Origin: Saprospiraceae bacterium
GTDB taxonomy: Bacteria; Bacteroidota; Bacteroidia; Chitinophagales; Saprospiraceae
NCBI GenBank assembly: GCA_016716335.1
Contig: JADJWN010000006.1
Location: 124,001 to 188,000 of the forward strand
Direction: 5' to 3'
DNA length: 64,000 nt
Shown: piece after piece, positions 8,704-18,197 of the stretch
Position numbering within the stretch: the first letter of the stretch is position 1
Layout of the letters: the number at the start of each line of letters is the position of its first letter
Notes under the pieces: model-generated
What the model was told of the DNA's origin: nothing
Seen by the model: the letters and a program-made list of their open reading frames with translations, nothing else
The model's database searches: none
Translations under genes and position numbers: made by a program

Positions 8704-8734
8704 GATATAAATAAAACTCATTGGGATATACGCA

Positions 8735-9184
8735 TTACAGAAATTTAGTGAGCAGGGACTTGGTACCGCGGGTGTATTTGGCCTTTTTGCCTCCGTATAG
8801 CAAAATCGTACGTGATTTTTGCTCCAGAGACAGGATGTTCCGGTAGTTGACAAGAAAAGACTTGTGCACTCTGAGCAGATATGGAGAGTTGATTTTTTCG
8901 CTCCAATGTTTCATGGTGCGGGCTGTAAAGATATGTTCGCCATTAGTGAGGTGAATGACTGAGTAATTGCTCTCAGCCTCAATCATGGCGATATCCCGCA
9001 CCTTCACAAAGCGATTGATCCCGTCACTCCAGATCAAGACACCCTGATCGAGCTGTGATTGTGTGCTCTGCTGCCTGGCTGCCTGCAGGTTTTGCTCCAG
9101 TTCGGCCACCATAGCCTGTAGTCTGTCCACCTCCATTTTGAGGGAGACATATTCGCTGATGGGCACCATTTTAACTGTTTTCAT
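8735..9184 (-). CDS. LytTR-domain DNA-binding regulator without receiver domain
   Basis: This 149-aa protein has an N-terminal helical segment with coiled-coil character (about 8-45, SLKMEVDRLQAMVAELEQNL) followed by a LytTR DNA-binding domain (about 50-149: FVKVRDIAMIEAESNYSVIHL, the TARTMKHW segment, and the signature LLRVHKSFLVNYRNI). There is no phosphoacceptor domain, so the coiled coil probably gives dimerisation and the regulator is not an ordinary response regulator. It starts 26 bp after the stop of the 2365-aa gene on the same strand and is followed by a terminator, so the two are almost certainly co-transcribed. It may regulate that gene. Confidence 0.85.
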   Translation of the reverse strand: MKTVKMVPISEYVSLKMEVDRLQAMVAELEQNLQAARQQSTQSQLDQGVLIWSDGINRFVKVRDIAMIEAESNYSVIHLTNGEHIFTARTMKHWSEKINSPYLLRVHKSFLVNYRNILSLEQKSRTILLYGGKKAKYTRGTKSLLTKFL

Positions 9185-9210
9185 GACTTCAGTATTTAAA
9201 GTAATGAAAA

Positions 9211-12200
9211 TTAATTTTTACCTTCAGTTGTGCCTTCAATAATTACTGTACCCATACCGCTGAAGGCTGCTGAGCCTGTAGATTTAATATCTACATTTTC
9301 CAGCGTCAACACCTTGGTGCTTGTGATGGTAATACCTGTGGATGGTACCGTGATTTCCGGTCTATCCGTAGGTCCTGCACCTTGTATGGTCAAATTTTTA
9401 TTTATGGTCAGCGGTGCCGTGAGTATACTCTGGGTTGTCATGGGCTGATCATAGGTGATTGTGGATCCATCAGGAGCACATTCCACAATTTTGCGCAATG
9501 AATTTAGTCCACTGTTACCTGAATTTTTGACCACGTGGCCTGTCTGTATTTCCATAGTGACTTCGGCAGATGCCGTACAATTGCTTTGCAGATTGGACAA
9601 TGGTATGTTGACAGGATTGGGAGCTGCAAGATTGAAGTCCACCGGACCCCCGCCATAATTGCCATCACCGGGATTGGCACGGGTCAAAAACTGATTGCTT
9701 AAAAATCCACCATCTGATATATACATGGCCATGACCGTCAGTGGACCACCGGTGTATCCCAAAAGCCCTTTAGGTATCACCACCTCAAAACCTCTTGTAA
9801 GATCTGCACTTAACGGATTGGCTCCGGTGACTGCTCCCGCAAAGGAGGTAAACCTGTCGCCGAGATAAGTATCGGGACCACCTCCTACACTCGGTACTGC
9901 TGTACCGGTCAGGGTATATAAATTAAAGAAATTGTTGTCCCCTGCCACATTGGTTCCGATGACCAGACAATAATCCGGGAGAAATCCAGCATCGAAGAGG
10001 GTTCCGGAATTAAAGTTGGAAACTCCCGGAGGAGCGCCTGCTCTACCGAAATTACCATCTACATATCCTCCGGTTTTGGAGTCAATGAAGAGCAGGATTC
10101 TGTTTCCATTCACCACATTACCGGCCAATCCGATATTGATATTGTGCTGATCGGCCTGGAGGTACAGGGCATTGATCTCATGATTGATGCCGAATCCAGG
10201 AACAGGTCCTCCTGCGGATGTGGCTAATGCTCCGCCCCATTTGGTCTCCGTGATGTTGCCGTCTATGGTGAAAGGAGAGTAGGAAGTCACTTTCACTACA
10301 TCCCCGTGCATCAGTGTGGCTGAGGAATAGGTATTGGTCCTTGAGGGTGGTCCCTGTGATACTGCATTGACAAAAAACTCATACTGACTGCCATTGCCTG
10401 CGGTGAAGGTGACTGTGTTGCCGGGACAAGCCGGGTTTTCATCAGCTACGAGGGTAGGTGTATCCGGACTGAGGGCAATATTTACCACGACATCGGCTGT
10501 GCTGGTGCAACCGGAAGCAGAAGTGGCAGTAGCAGTGTAGGTGATCATTGTGGGTGTATTGGTATATACTGTAGCTGTCGGAGTACCGGATATATATGGC
10601 GTGGTAGCTCCCGGGTCCGTAAACAGAGCAGTAACCGGTGTCCAGGTGATATCGGTAGGAGCATTGTAAGTCAATCTAATGAATGGTCTCACGCCATGTA
10701 TTGTCCCGGTAGTAGTAGCACAAGAAGTTACGTCACTTGCACTTTGGAGACTTCTGCTTGCAATAGTGGGTACCACTCTTACAGTAGATGAAGATGAGGT
10801 AGTGCCGATACCAAAACATGTATTGAACACAATGTTATCTGTTCCATTCCAAATGAATGGTGTTGAAAAAGTATGAGTATTCAAACCTGAAACAGGAGTG
10901 TAACTTGGTGTTGTAAAAACAGTAGTTAAGCCTGTTTCCATTGTGGTGGTTGTAAATGTATTATTTGGAGTATGCTTCATTTGTATAGTGAAGTTGACCA
11001 ATGGGTCTCCAACAGATGTTACTTCAAAGGCTATGGCAGTAATAGGAGCTCCTGCAAATAATCCTGCCGCACTCAATTCGGCAGCAGTATAAATAAATTG
11101 TAATTTACCACCATCCCAGAAAGAACGGTATGGATTGCCATCCAGAGCATTTGTGCCGGAGAATGCCACAGGAAATCCTGTTCCACCTATAGTACCTCCA
11201 TTAGCCATTATCTGGGTAGTGACATCACCGGTACATCTGTACACCGGATCCGGTGTAAAGGTGATGGGTGAGGGCAATGGATTGATGCTGACAGTTGCGT
11301 TGGTGGTATTGGGACAAGTGCCGTCTGTAAAGCTGTACGTCACGGTATAAGTACCTGTGGCGCTGGCACCGAGGTCAATCTCTCCCGTGCTGCTGTTGAT
11401 TACCAGTCCCGCAGGTGAGGCAGCATAGCTACCTCCCGGTGTACCTGTCTGGACTACGGAGGCAGAGCCGGTTTTGCAGTATGGGGTACCGGGATAATTT
11501 ATAGTTGCTGACGGCAGTGGATTGATGACCACAGCTACCACGTTGGAAAAATCCTCTGACATGTCAGAGGAGCAGGCTACTTTGAGCCTGTAGTATGTGG
11601 TAGTAGTAATCGTGCCTGTACTCAGATTGGTATATGCCGTAGATGGCATACCAATATCTGTGGGTGTTGTGAATGCCATATCTGAGGCAGACTGCCACAG
11701 ATAAGTGGTATTGATACCGGTGGAAAATCCTGTGGATGATATCGTAGTACTGCCACTGCCGCAGAAAGGCCCGGCCGGAGAGGCACTTGCAGTACCTGCC
11801 ATAGCACCGGAGCAGACGGGTGGTTCAAACTCATCCGCTCCCATATCAGGTGTAGTCGCATTCCGCATATCTCCATCAATATCTGTGGTAATGCCGGTAA
11901 TGGGCGTGCCGAGATTATTGAGGGCGGCATTACTTGCAGGTACAAGATGCAGGTCTGTGGGTGACACAAAGACCGGCAATATGCTGACAGAGTTGGCATT
12001 ACCTCCGAATCCGGAGACAATATCTGCCAGTGTGGCTCTGTTTGACCCGATAAATCCCAGATTGGGTCCTGAACTCCAGTAATCATTGAAATTGATATTG
12101 CTGAATACAGAACTTGGAGCTCCACTGTAAATGGCGTAGCGGTTGGTAGGAATAGTTTGGGTATTACTGAAAATATTGTTTCGTAAGTCGATGGCGCCGG

Positions 12201-15200
12201 TTGTCGTAACACCTGATGTTACATTGAATGCTGCCGGTAAACTTCCAACCAAAGTCTGATTAGTGTTCATCCAGACAGAGTTATAGTAAATACCATACCC
12301 TGCTCCCCCCGTGACAATTATTCCATAACCATTATCGGCGACTCCGGCAGATGTCCAGCCAATACCAGCAACATCTGAAATCCAGTTATTGTACACTAAA
12401 GTATTTGCTACTGTTGAAGTTCCACCCAACCAAATACCATTAGCACCATATCCAGTTGATAGTGTATTCTTTATATTTGTAATTTTATTATTATAAATAT
12501 TGATAGATATAGGTGTTCCTGTTGTAAGTATGCCATTGGCAGTACCCAAATTTGAAGATAACATACCTGAAATGGTATTATTGAAAACGTTTATTCCGCC
12601 AGTATTAGTTCCACCTATAAATATTGCAGAAACCGGATTAGCAGCAGCGCTCGAAGCTGTTGTGAGGGATGATATTGTATTGTTTGAAACATTAATATTT
12701 GAGCTAGCCACACCTGTACTTACGACTACTCCGATTAAAGAAAATGAACCGGAAGGCATAGTTAAATTGGATATGATATTTTGATTGACATTGATGTTTC
12801 TTGAATTTGTACCAATGGATATTCCTGTTTTCTGTTCAGGAGAGGACGATTCAAAATTTGCAATTGTGTTATTTATTACATTTCCCCCATCAACGCCAAT
12901 AACGGCTATTCCAGTTGCCCTGATAGCGTTAACTCCCGTGGAATTCAAAACATTATCCTGAATCAACAGGCCGCTGCCATTTCCGGAAGCTACCACTGCA
13001 TTACAGAATATTCCCGTAAATGCTTTACGGATATCATTATTCTGTATAGTGATATTATTGAAATATCCGGCACTGCCATCATTGGCATTGGCCAGAATAG
13101 CAGAGCTTGTATTTACGCCATTTGTCACAATGCAGTTCATAATCCGTGAATTAGTAACAGGTGTTGTACCTGCGGAGACAAACCTGATCACCTGAGGCGT
13201 GGTTGTGTTTGTATTTTCTATGGACAAATCCCGTGTGGTACCTGCAATGGTATTGGATCCGTCAATGGTGGTAAAATTATTGCGTATAAATATCAAGGGA
13301 TTGCTTGCCACACTGCCTATAATGGCAGCTGTCACACTTGGAGCAGGCTTAATAGTCAAGGTATTGACCGCACTGGCAAATGGATTCTGCAGGATATCGA
13401 TTGGAAATATTTCACCCGAGCCGGTGTTGTACAGTGGGTCTATGAGGTTGAAAATCACAGGGCCTGTCAGGCATGAGGTGTTGTAGGCATTGACAGCGGC
13501 GGTGAGTGTCAGATATGTACCGGAAGCCCCTACATCATAGGAACCACTCAAAGTGGTATTGATTGTGTAGGATGAGGGGGTAGCCGGAGGTACAGCAGCA
13601 GCCGGAGGGTCAGCGGTGAAACCGGCGGCACCGGCCGGAAATGCTCCAACATTGGGCGTTGCGGCAAGATCCTGTGCTACCACATAATACTGGACTACAT
13701 CTCCTGCGGTCACCCCTGCTCCGAATGTAAAATCATAATTGCTGCCCCCGGTGTGTACCCCTGTGGCAGGCATCCAAGGACCTGCATTAATACGCCAGTA
13801 TAATACGGGAAGACCGATACCTGAAACCGGTACCCCACTGGGGTCAGTAATGCTGGCTGTAAGGGTACGGCTCGAGGTGCTGCAGGTAAATGGCAGTGGT
13901 GTGTATGTTATGGTAGGTGGGAAAAAATCCACCAGTGTAAAATTGCCTGCATCTGCACCTATATCTACAGGAGTGAGCATAGAACGAGTTTCTCCATCAA
14001 AGTCATTGGTTACCCCCACATCAAATCCATTGCTTTCGGCTACGCTGGGGTTTGTGGGGTGAATGTGCAGGTCAGGTGTGGAGGCAGTCGGGTCATTGTA
14101 GGCAGGATCGCCAAAAATACTGCCGGCATCCTGGCCTACAGCGGTTTGCCAGGCGGTCAGGTTAGGTACATCTGCACTGTTGAAGAAGCCAAACACTCCA
14201 CCTGTACCGGTGGTGTAATATATATTGTTGTTGATGGTAAGCCCTGTGGGGTTGGGGGCCGTACCGTTAATCTTTACTGCATAGTGGCTGCCTGTGCCAC
14301 CACTGTTGGTACGGGCATTGAAGAAAATATTGTCCCTGAAGGAACGGGTACTTACCGTTTGTACCCCGTTGAAAGCAAAGGATGCCCCGCTGCCGGCTGT
14401 GGCCGTGCCTCCTATGTAAATGCTGTTGTGCCAGATATTGTTAATACCCAAGAACTCATTGATACCTACAATACCGGAAACAGAACTATTTGAAGGTGCC
14501 CCACCAATGGCATTGCTTACCCCTGCACCTAAGGCAATCATATTGTTACGATAAGTGGTGGTACCACCACCGATGCGGATACCATTGATTTCTGCTGTGG
14601 TGCTGTTGGTGGCAGATGTAAGGTTGTAGATAAGGTTGCGCTCTACTATATTATTGGTTCCACCGGTAAATTGTATTCCTGTAACAATTGTTGCAGCCGA
14701 TGTGTTTGAGTTGTGAAGGGTGTGGATGGTGTTTTGAGAAAATGTATGGTTTGTACTTGTGGTAGTTGACATCATACCAATCATAGAGGCGCCAGTGGTA
14801 GTACCGGTACCTATGTTCGTAGTCATATTTCTTATAGTATTGGACGTAAGTGTCGCCGCAGCATTGTTGGTGACCATCCCCACTACCTGCGAAGATGCGC
14901 CTGTGGCCGAAAGTTGAACAGAGTTGGATACAGTGCCCCCAATGTTATTGGAGCTTGCTGTCCAACTTTTACCTGTACTTGTATTAGCCCTCAAACCATA
15001 TATGATAAATGTGCCGGATGCAGCAGCATTGGTTACTGAAATTCCCCCTATGCTGTTTGAATTGGATGTCCAGTCATCTAAGCTGAAGTTGTAAATACCA
15101 TATACATCGGTAGCTGTAGTTGTATTTGTGGAAAACACCAGCGAGCCTGTTGCTGATTGACTCCCTATGGTATTATTGTTAGTGTTTGCAAGGCCATTGT

Positions 15201-16308
15201 TTATCAGTATAGCAGTAAATGGTGAACTGGTGCCTGTGCCATTGGATGTAACTCCGGTAAGACTTACTGAGGCTATGGTGTTATTATTGATATTGGATAT
15301 CGTACCTCCGGTAATACCGTTGAACCGGATGCCTATAAACTTACCAGTAGAACCTGTAAGATTGTATACACCTGTTTGGTCATTGGCTGAATATCCAATT
15401 ATATTTCCGGTGATAGTAAATGCTTGTGCACCTTGAGTAGCTGTTGTTCCATTTATATTTATTGCTGAATTCGTAGCTGCAGCTGTGAATAATTTTGTGT
15501 TTGTCTGGTAAAATCGGTTATTGGTAATTGACCAGGTATTACATCCACTATTTGTGTAAATACCGGCACTTGTACCATTAGCTAGAAAGAAATCAAAAAT
15601 ATCATTATTATCTATAATTATCCCGCTATTTCCAATAGCTGTAGTTGTTGTTGATCCATTACCATAAATTGCCTTAACCGGATAATTTGTGCCTACTGGA
15701 CCTATGGAGCAATTGGAAATCGTATTATCATCATTGCCGTTGGCTGTACTTCCATCAGTGCTGAAAAATATTGTACCACCATTGGTTGTAATAGTGGTGT
15801 TGTTGAAAGCGCCAAGAATAGTACAATTAGTCAGGATGTTATTGGTAGCTCCGTTGATAAACCTTATTGTGGACGTACCGCTGGTTGCCGATACTGTAGT
15901 ATTGGATATAGTAAGACTATTTCCGCCGCTGTTCAATCCATTTATAGTCACATTATCCGCTCCATTAAAGTCAATTAAAGGTGAGCCGGCAACAATTGCC
16001 CCGGTAATGGTTCTTGCGGCACCACCCGATGGTTGAATCATAATAGAAGTATAAGAGGCAGATCCCACCCCGCTTGCATTGAGCACAGCAGGTGCTGTTT
16101 CAGTGGTATTGCCAATCACTGCAATATTTATCGTGCCTGTATGTGTACCTGCATTGATAGCATCAAAAGCCAGTTTTAGTGTAGTATATGCAGTAGGTCC
16201 CACATCGCCTCCGGTGGCAGTCACTTCAATTTGTGCAGCTGCATTCCATGAGGTGGTGATAAAAATTGTGATAGAAAAGAGAATGGAAATTAAATTAAAG
16301 TTTCTCAT
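9211..16308 (-). CDS. Giant secreted beta-helix/Ig-like protein (2365 aa)
   Basis: An N-terminal signal peptide (LISILFSITIFITTSWNAAAQ, cleavage near residue 25) is followed by a long right-handed beta-helix region to about residue 800, rich in N, T, S and G with NNTI/NNxI turns. Then come an Ig-like segment (about 815-930), a second beta-helix (about 940-1480), PKD/SprB-like modules with cysteines (about 1500-2000), and a CBM9/DOMON-like part around 2010-2260 (SPFTIDGNITETKWGG, INALYLQADQHNINIGLAG). The last 100 residues resume beta-helix-like text and stop at EGTTEGKN without a recognisable T9SS sorting domain. It probably acts as surface adhesin or matrix protein. The frame is intact over 7.1 kb. 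The downstream LytTR gene belongs to the same operon. Confidence 0.85.
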   Translation of the reverse strand: MRNFNLISILFSITIFITTSWNAAAQIEVTATGGDVGPTAYTTLKLAFDAINAGTHTGTINIAVIGNTTETAPAVLNASGVGSASYTSIMIQPSGGAARTITGAIVAGSPLIDFNGADNVTINGLNSGGNSLTISNTTVSATSGTSTIRFINGATNNILTNCTILGAFNNTTITTNGGTIFFSTDGSTANGNDDNTISNCSIGPVGTNYPVKAIYGNGSTTTTAIGNSGIIIDNNDIFDFFLANGTSAGIYTNSGCNTWSITNNRFYQTNTKLFTAAATNSAININGTTATQGAQAFTITGNIIGYSANDQTGVYNLTGSTGKFIGIRFNGITGGTISNINNNTIASVSLTGVTSNGTGTSSPFTAILINNGLANTNNNTIGSQSATGSLVFSTNTTTATDVYGIYNFSLDDWTSNSNSIGGISVTNAAASGTFIIYGLRANTSTGKSWTASSNNIGGTVSNSVQLSATGASSQVVGMVTNNAAATLTSNTIRNMTTNIGTGTTTGASMIGMMSTTTSTNHTFSQNTIHTLHNSNTSAATIVTGIQFTGGTNNIVERNLIYNLTSATNSTTAEINGIRIGGGTTTYRNNMIALGAGVSNAIGGAPSNSSVSGIVGINEFLGINNIWHNSIYIGGTATAGSGASFAFNGVQTVSTRSFRDNIFFNARTNSGGTGSHYAVKINGTAPNPTGLTINNNIYYTTGTGGVFGFFNSADVPNLTAWQTAVGQDAGSIFGDPAYNDPTASTPDLHIHPTNPSVAESNGFDVGVTNDFDGETRSMLTPVDIGADAGNFTLVDFFPPTITYTPLPFTCSTSSRTLTASITDPSGVPVSGIGLPVLYWRINAGPWMPATGVHTGGSNYDFTFGAGVTAGDVVQYYVVAQDLAATPNVGAFPAGAAGFTADPPAAAVPPATPSSYTINTTLSGSYDVGASGTYLTLTAAVNAYNTSCLTGPVIFNLIDPLYNTGSGEIFPIDILQNPFASAVNTLTIKPAPSVTAAIIGSVASNPLIFIRNNFTTIDGSNTIAGTTRDLSIENTNTTTPQVIRFVSAGTTPVTNSRIMNCIVTNGVNTSSAILANANDGSAGYFNNITIQNNDIRKAFTGIFCNAVVASGNGSGLLIQDNVLNSTGVNAIRATGIAVIGVDGGNVINNTIANFESSSPEQKTGISIGTNSRNINVNQNIISNLTMPSGSFSLIGVVVSTGVASSNINVSNNTISSLTTASSAAANPVSAIFIGGTNTGGINVFNNTISGMLSSNLGTANGILTTGTPISINIYNNKITNIKNTLSTGYGANGIWLGGTSTVANTLVYNNWISDVAGIGWTSAGVADNGYGIIVTGGAGYGIYYNSVWMNTNQTLVGSLPAAFNVTSGVTTTGAIDLRNNIFSNTQTIPTNRYAIYSGAPSSVFSNINFNDYWSSGPNLGFIGSNRATLADIVSGFGGNANSVSILPVFVSPTDLHLVPASNAALNNLGTPITGITTDIDGDMRNATTPDMGADEFEPPVCSGAMAGTASASPAGPFCGSGSTTISSTGFSTGINTTYLWQSASDMAFTTPTDIGMPSTAYTNLSTGTITTTTYYRLKVACSSDMSEDFSNVVAVVINPLPSATINYPGTPYCKTGSASVVQTGTPGGSYAASPAGLVINSSTGEIDLGASATGTYTVTYSFTDGTCPNTTNATVSINPLPSPITFTPDPVYRCTGDVTTQIMANGGTIGGTGFPVAFSGTNALDGNPYRSFWDGGKLQFIYTAAELSAAGLFAGAPITAIAFEVTSVGDPLVNFTIQMKHTPNNTFTTTTMETGLTTVFTTPSYTPVSGLNTHTFSTPFIWNGTDNIVFNTCFGIGTTSSSSTVRVVPTIASRSLQSASDVTSCATTTGTIHGVRPFIRLTYNAPTDITWTPVTALFTDPGATTPYISGTPTATVYTNTPTMITYTATATSASGCTSTADVVVNIALSPDTPTLVADENPACPGNTVTFTAGNGSQYEFFVNAVSQGPPSRTNTYSSATLMHGDVVKVTSYSPFTIDGNITETKWGGALATSAGGPVPGFGINHEINALYLQADQHNINIGLAGNVVNGNRILLFIDSKTGGYVDGNFGRAGAPPGVSNFNSGTLFDAGFLPDYCLVIGTNVAGDNNFFNLYTLTGTAVPSVGGGPDTYLGDRFTSFAGAVTGANPLSADLTRGFEVVIPKGLLGYTGGPLTVMAMYISDGGFLSNQFLTRANPGDGNYGGGPVDFNLAAPNPVNIPLSNLQSNCTASAEVTMEIQTGHVVKNSGNSGLNSLRKIVECAPDGSTITYDQPMTTQSILTAPLTINKNLTIQGAGPTDRPEITVPSTGITITSTKVLTLENVDIKSTGSAAFSGMGTVIIEGTTEGKN

Positions 16309-16353
16309 AACTCAGGTTGTTAGTTAGTGGTTATTAAAGATAAAATGACAGAT

Positions 16354-16390
16354 ACCATACATCATAAGCCGGATAGCTGTGATGTATGGT
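16354..16390 (-). promoter_or_regulatory. 11-bp perfect inverted repeat in the leader of the 2365-aa gene
   Basis: ACCATACATCA (16354-16364) and TGATGTATGGT (16380-16390) are perfect complements around 15 nt. They lie 46-82 bp before the start codon and downstream of the predicted promoter, so they would form a hairpin in the mRNA leader or act as a protein-binding site. There is no U-run after it, so it is not a standard terminator. Confidence 0.6.
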
Positions 16391-16413
16391 AAGGTTAATC
16401 AAGGTTTCGGGTA

Positions 16414-16441
16414 CAAATTTATATGTCGTACAGATATCAAA
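16414..16441 (-). promoter_or_regulatory. Promoter of the 2365-aa gene
   Basis: On the minus strand a TTTG (16438-16441) is followed after 16 nt by TAAATTTG (16414-16421), matching the Bacteroidota -33/-7 consensus. Predicted transcription begins about 100 nt before the ATG at 16308. Spacing is slightly shorter than the usual 17-23. Confidence 0.5.
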
Positions 16442-16611
16442 AGTGTATTTTTTCACAAAAATTTAACGGTATAATTATATTAAATAAATATTTAATATAT
16501 CAAAAATTTGGTTTGAAGCCGTTTTAAAGCGCTTTTGCTATTTTGTATGTGTAGATGAGTATTATTTTAATAAAATTTGGCGGGATGAAGGGGTGAGGGA
16601 AATAAAAAAAA

Positions 16612-16765
16612 GTGGGGGAACCCAACCCCGGCCCTTCCCTTTCAAGGGAAGGGAGTGAGCCCCCTCTGTGTCTCCCCACCCCTCTGTGTCTCCCCACCCC
16701 TCTGTGTCTCCCCGGGAACCCCTCTGTGTCTCCCCTTAAAAGGGGAGAGGGAGAAGGGGAGAGGG
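16612..16765. repeat. GC-rich palindromic repeat cluster R4
   Basis: The same type A/B repeat family as R1-R3, with three shortened CCCCTCTGTGTCTCC copies in a row and palindromic ends CCCTTCCCTTTCAAGGGAAG and CTCCCCTTAAAAGGGGAG. It begins right after the stop codon of dapA (16766). Confidence 0.9.
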
Positions 16766-17655
16766 TTAGGTTGAGAGGATTTTGTGGAGTTCCTGTCGGA
16801 GGCGGTGGTAATTGTCGGGGGAGAGTGGCGCCAAAGGAAGGCGGACTTCATTGGTGCAGAAGCCGAGGATTTCCATGGCGGACTTGATGCCGACGGGATT
16901 GCCTTCTATATAGAGCCATTTGTGGAGGTCGTAGGTGGCGAAGTTGAGGCTACGGGCGGAGGCATAATCCTGCGCAAGGGCGTATCTGATCATATCACTG
17001 AACTGCCGTGGCAGGGCATTGGCCATGACGGATATCACGCCATCGCCGCCCACTGCCGTCATTGCCAGGGCTACTTCATCATCACCGGAAGTGACGATAA
17101 AATGGGCGGGCTTGTTTTTGAGGATGCGGGTGGTCTGTATGAGGTCGCCTGATGCCTCCTTGATGCCGATGAAAGTCCGGCTGTGTTCAGCAAGCCGGAC
17201 CGTGGTCTCCACTCCATATTCGAGCGGGTACGGCCAGGCACATTATAGAGTATGACCGGTATTGGACAAACCTCAGCCACTGCCGCATAATGCCGGAATA
17301 TGCCTTCCTGGCTGGGCTTGATATAGGCAGGGCTGGAAGACAGAATGGCCGAGATACCCTCAAAATTGTAGGTACTGATTTTTTTTACCAGTTCTTTGGT
17401 GTCATTCCACCCGAAATTGCCGGCTACCAGCGGGACCCTTTGTTCAATTTTTTCAATACAGTAATCCAGAATCTGACGGGCTTCGTACTCATTGAGAGTG
17501 GCAGTCTCTCCGGTGGAGCCCAAGGCTACAATGTAATCTACACCCCCGGCTATGACATGGTCTATAATATTGCCCAGGGCAGCGAAGTCTATTTCGTTAT
17601 TTCTGAATGGGGTAATAATCGCTACACCGGTGCCTACAAATCTGGAGTCTTTCAT
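16766..17655 (-). CDS. dapA: 4-hydroxy-tetrahydrodipicolinate synthase (frameshifted by a 5-bp duplication)
   Basis: DapA condenses pyruvate with aspartate semialdehyde in lysine/diaminopimelate synthesis. The N-terminal frame (from 17655) has GTGVAIITPF, the GSTGETATL phosphate-binding motif and PVILYNVPGRTRSN with the catalytic tyrosine. The C-terminal frame (17212 to 16766) has FIGIKEASGDL with the Schiff-base lysine, and VTSGDDEVALA. They join near 17213: the DNA reads ATGGAGTGGAGACC, a tandem duplication of TGGAG. With one copy removed the protein runs RSNMETTVRLAEH and is 294 aa, normal length. It is the last gene of an accA operon. A 5-bp duplication is less typical of base-calling error than the homopolymer indels elsewhere, but lysine/peptidoglycan synthesis would be lost if it is real and no second copy exists. 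Confidence 0.85.
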
Positions 17656-17667
17656 ATCGTCAATGAT

Positions 17668-18195
17668 TTAAGGTTGTACTACTTTGCTGACATTGGACAA
17701 TAATTCCTGTATGATATTTTCGAGGTTATCGTCGTTGTTTTGTTCGGATATCAGATTGAAATACCGCTCTGCATGGCTGACGGCCGGACCAATAATCAGG
17801 CGGGCTTTTGCAGCTGCTATGATATATTCAAAATGCAGGGTCATCCGGTGAATGACCGGAATCAATACGTCAAATTCCTTTTCGATAAACTGTGTCACTT
17901 TTTCACCGGTCGGGATTCCGTACCAGTTCACATCCCGGAGATTGTAGGCATTGTAGTCCACATTGTCAAGCGGGAGTTTATTATTGATGAAAGCAAGGGA
18001 CCGGACTTCCTTGCCCGAAGCTGTGAGTTGCTTTTTGAATTTATGGATGATCTTGCGGTCATTCTCATCAGTGCCGTCAAAGAGTATGCCTATCCTGAGG
18101 GCCTGATTGACTGAATGCCGTGTCGTGGATTTGACAGGGAGGCCTCTTTTTTTCAGTTCGCTGTCGAACATCCATCTCTGTATAGATTGCCACAT
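17668..18195 (-). CDS. DUF6913-like protein
   Basis: The 175-aa protein has a basic start (MWQSIQRWMFDSELKKRG), an alpha/beta core (RIGILFDGTDENDRKIIHKFKKQL, VRSLAFINNKL), and a later KEFDVLIPVIHRMTLHFEYIIAAAKARLIIGP segment. The last resembles the Bacteroidota DUF6913 family, whose genes often lie beside dapA; this family name is from memory of the motif and gene order. No signal peptide or membrane helix is seen, so it is cytoplasmic. Function is unknown. It lies 2 bp after accA and 12 bp before dapA in one operon. Confidence 0.6.
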   Translation of the reverse strand: MWQSIQRWMFDSELKKRGLPVKSTTRHSVNQALRIGILFDGTDENDRKIIHKFKKQLTASGKEVRSLAFINNKLPLDNVDYNAYNLRDVNWYGIPTGEKVTQFIEKEFDVLIPVIHRMTLHFEYIIAAAKARLIIGPAVSHAERYFNLISEQNNDDNLENIIQELLSNVSKVVQP

Positions 18196-18197
18196 GA

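Noticed and set aside
8431..8853. Longer N-terminus for the DUF559 gene (start 8853)
   Set aside because: The extra 141 residues run through repeat cluster R3 and the LytTR terminator in antisense; DUF559 proteins are about 120 aa.
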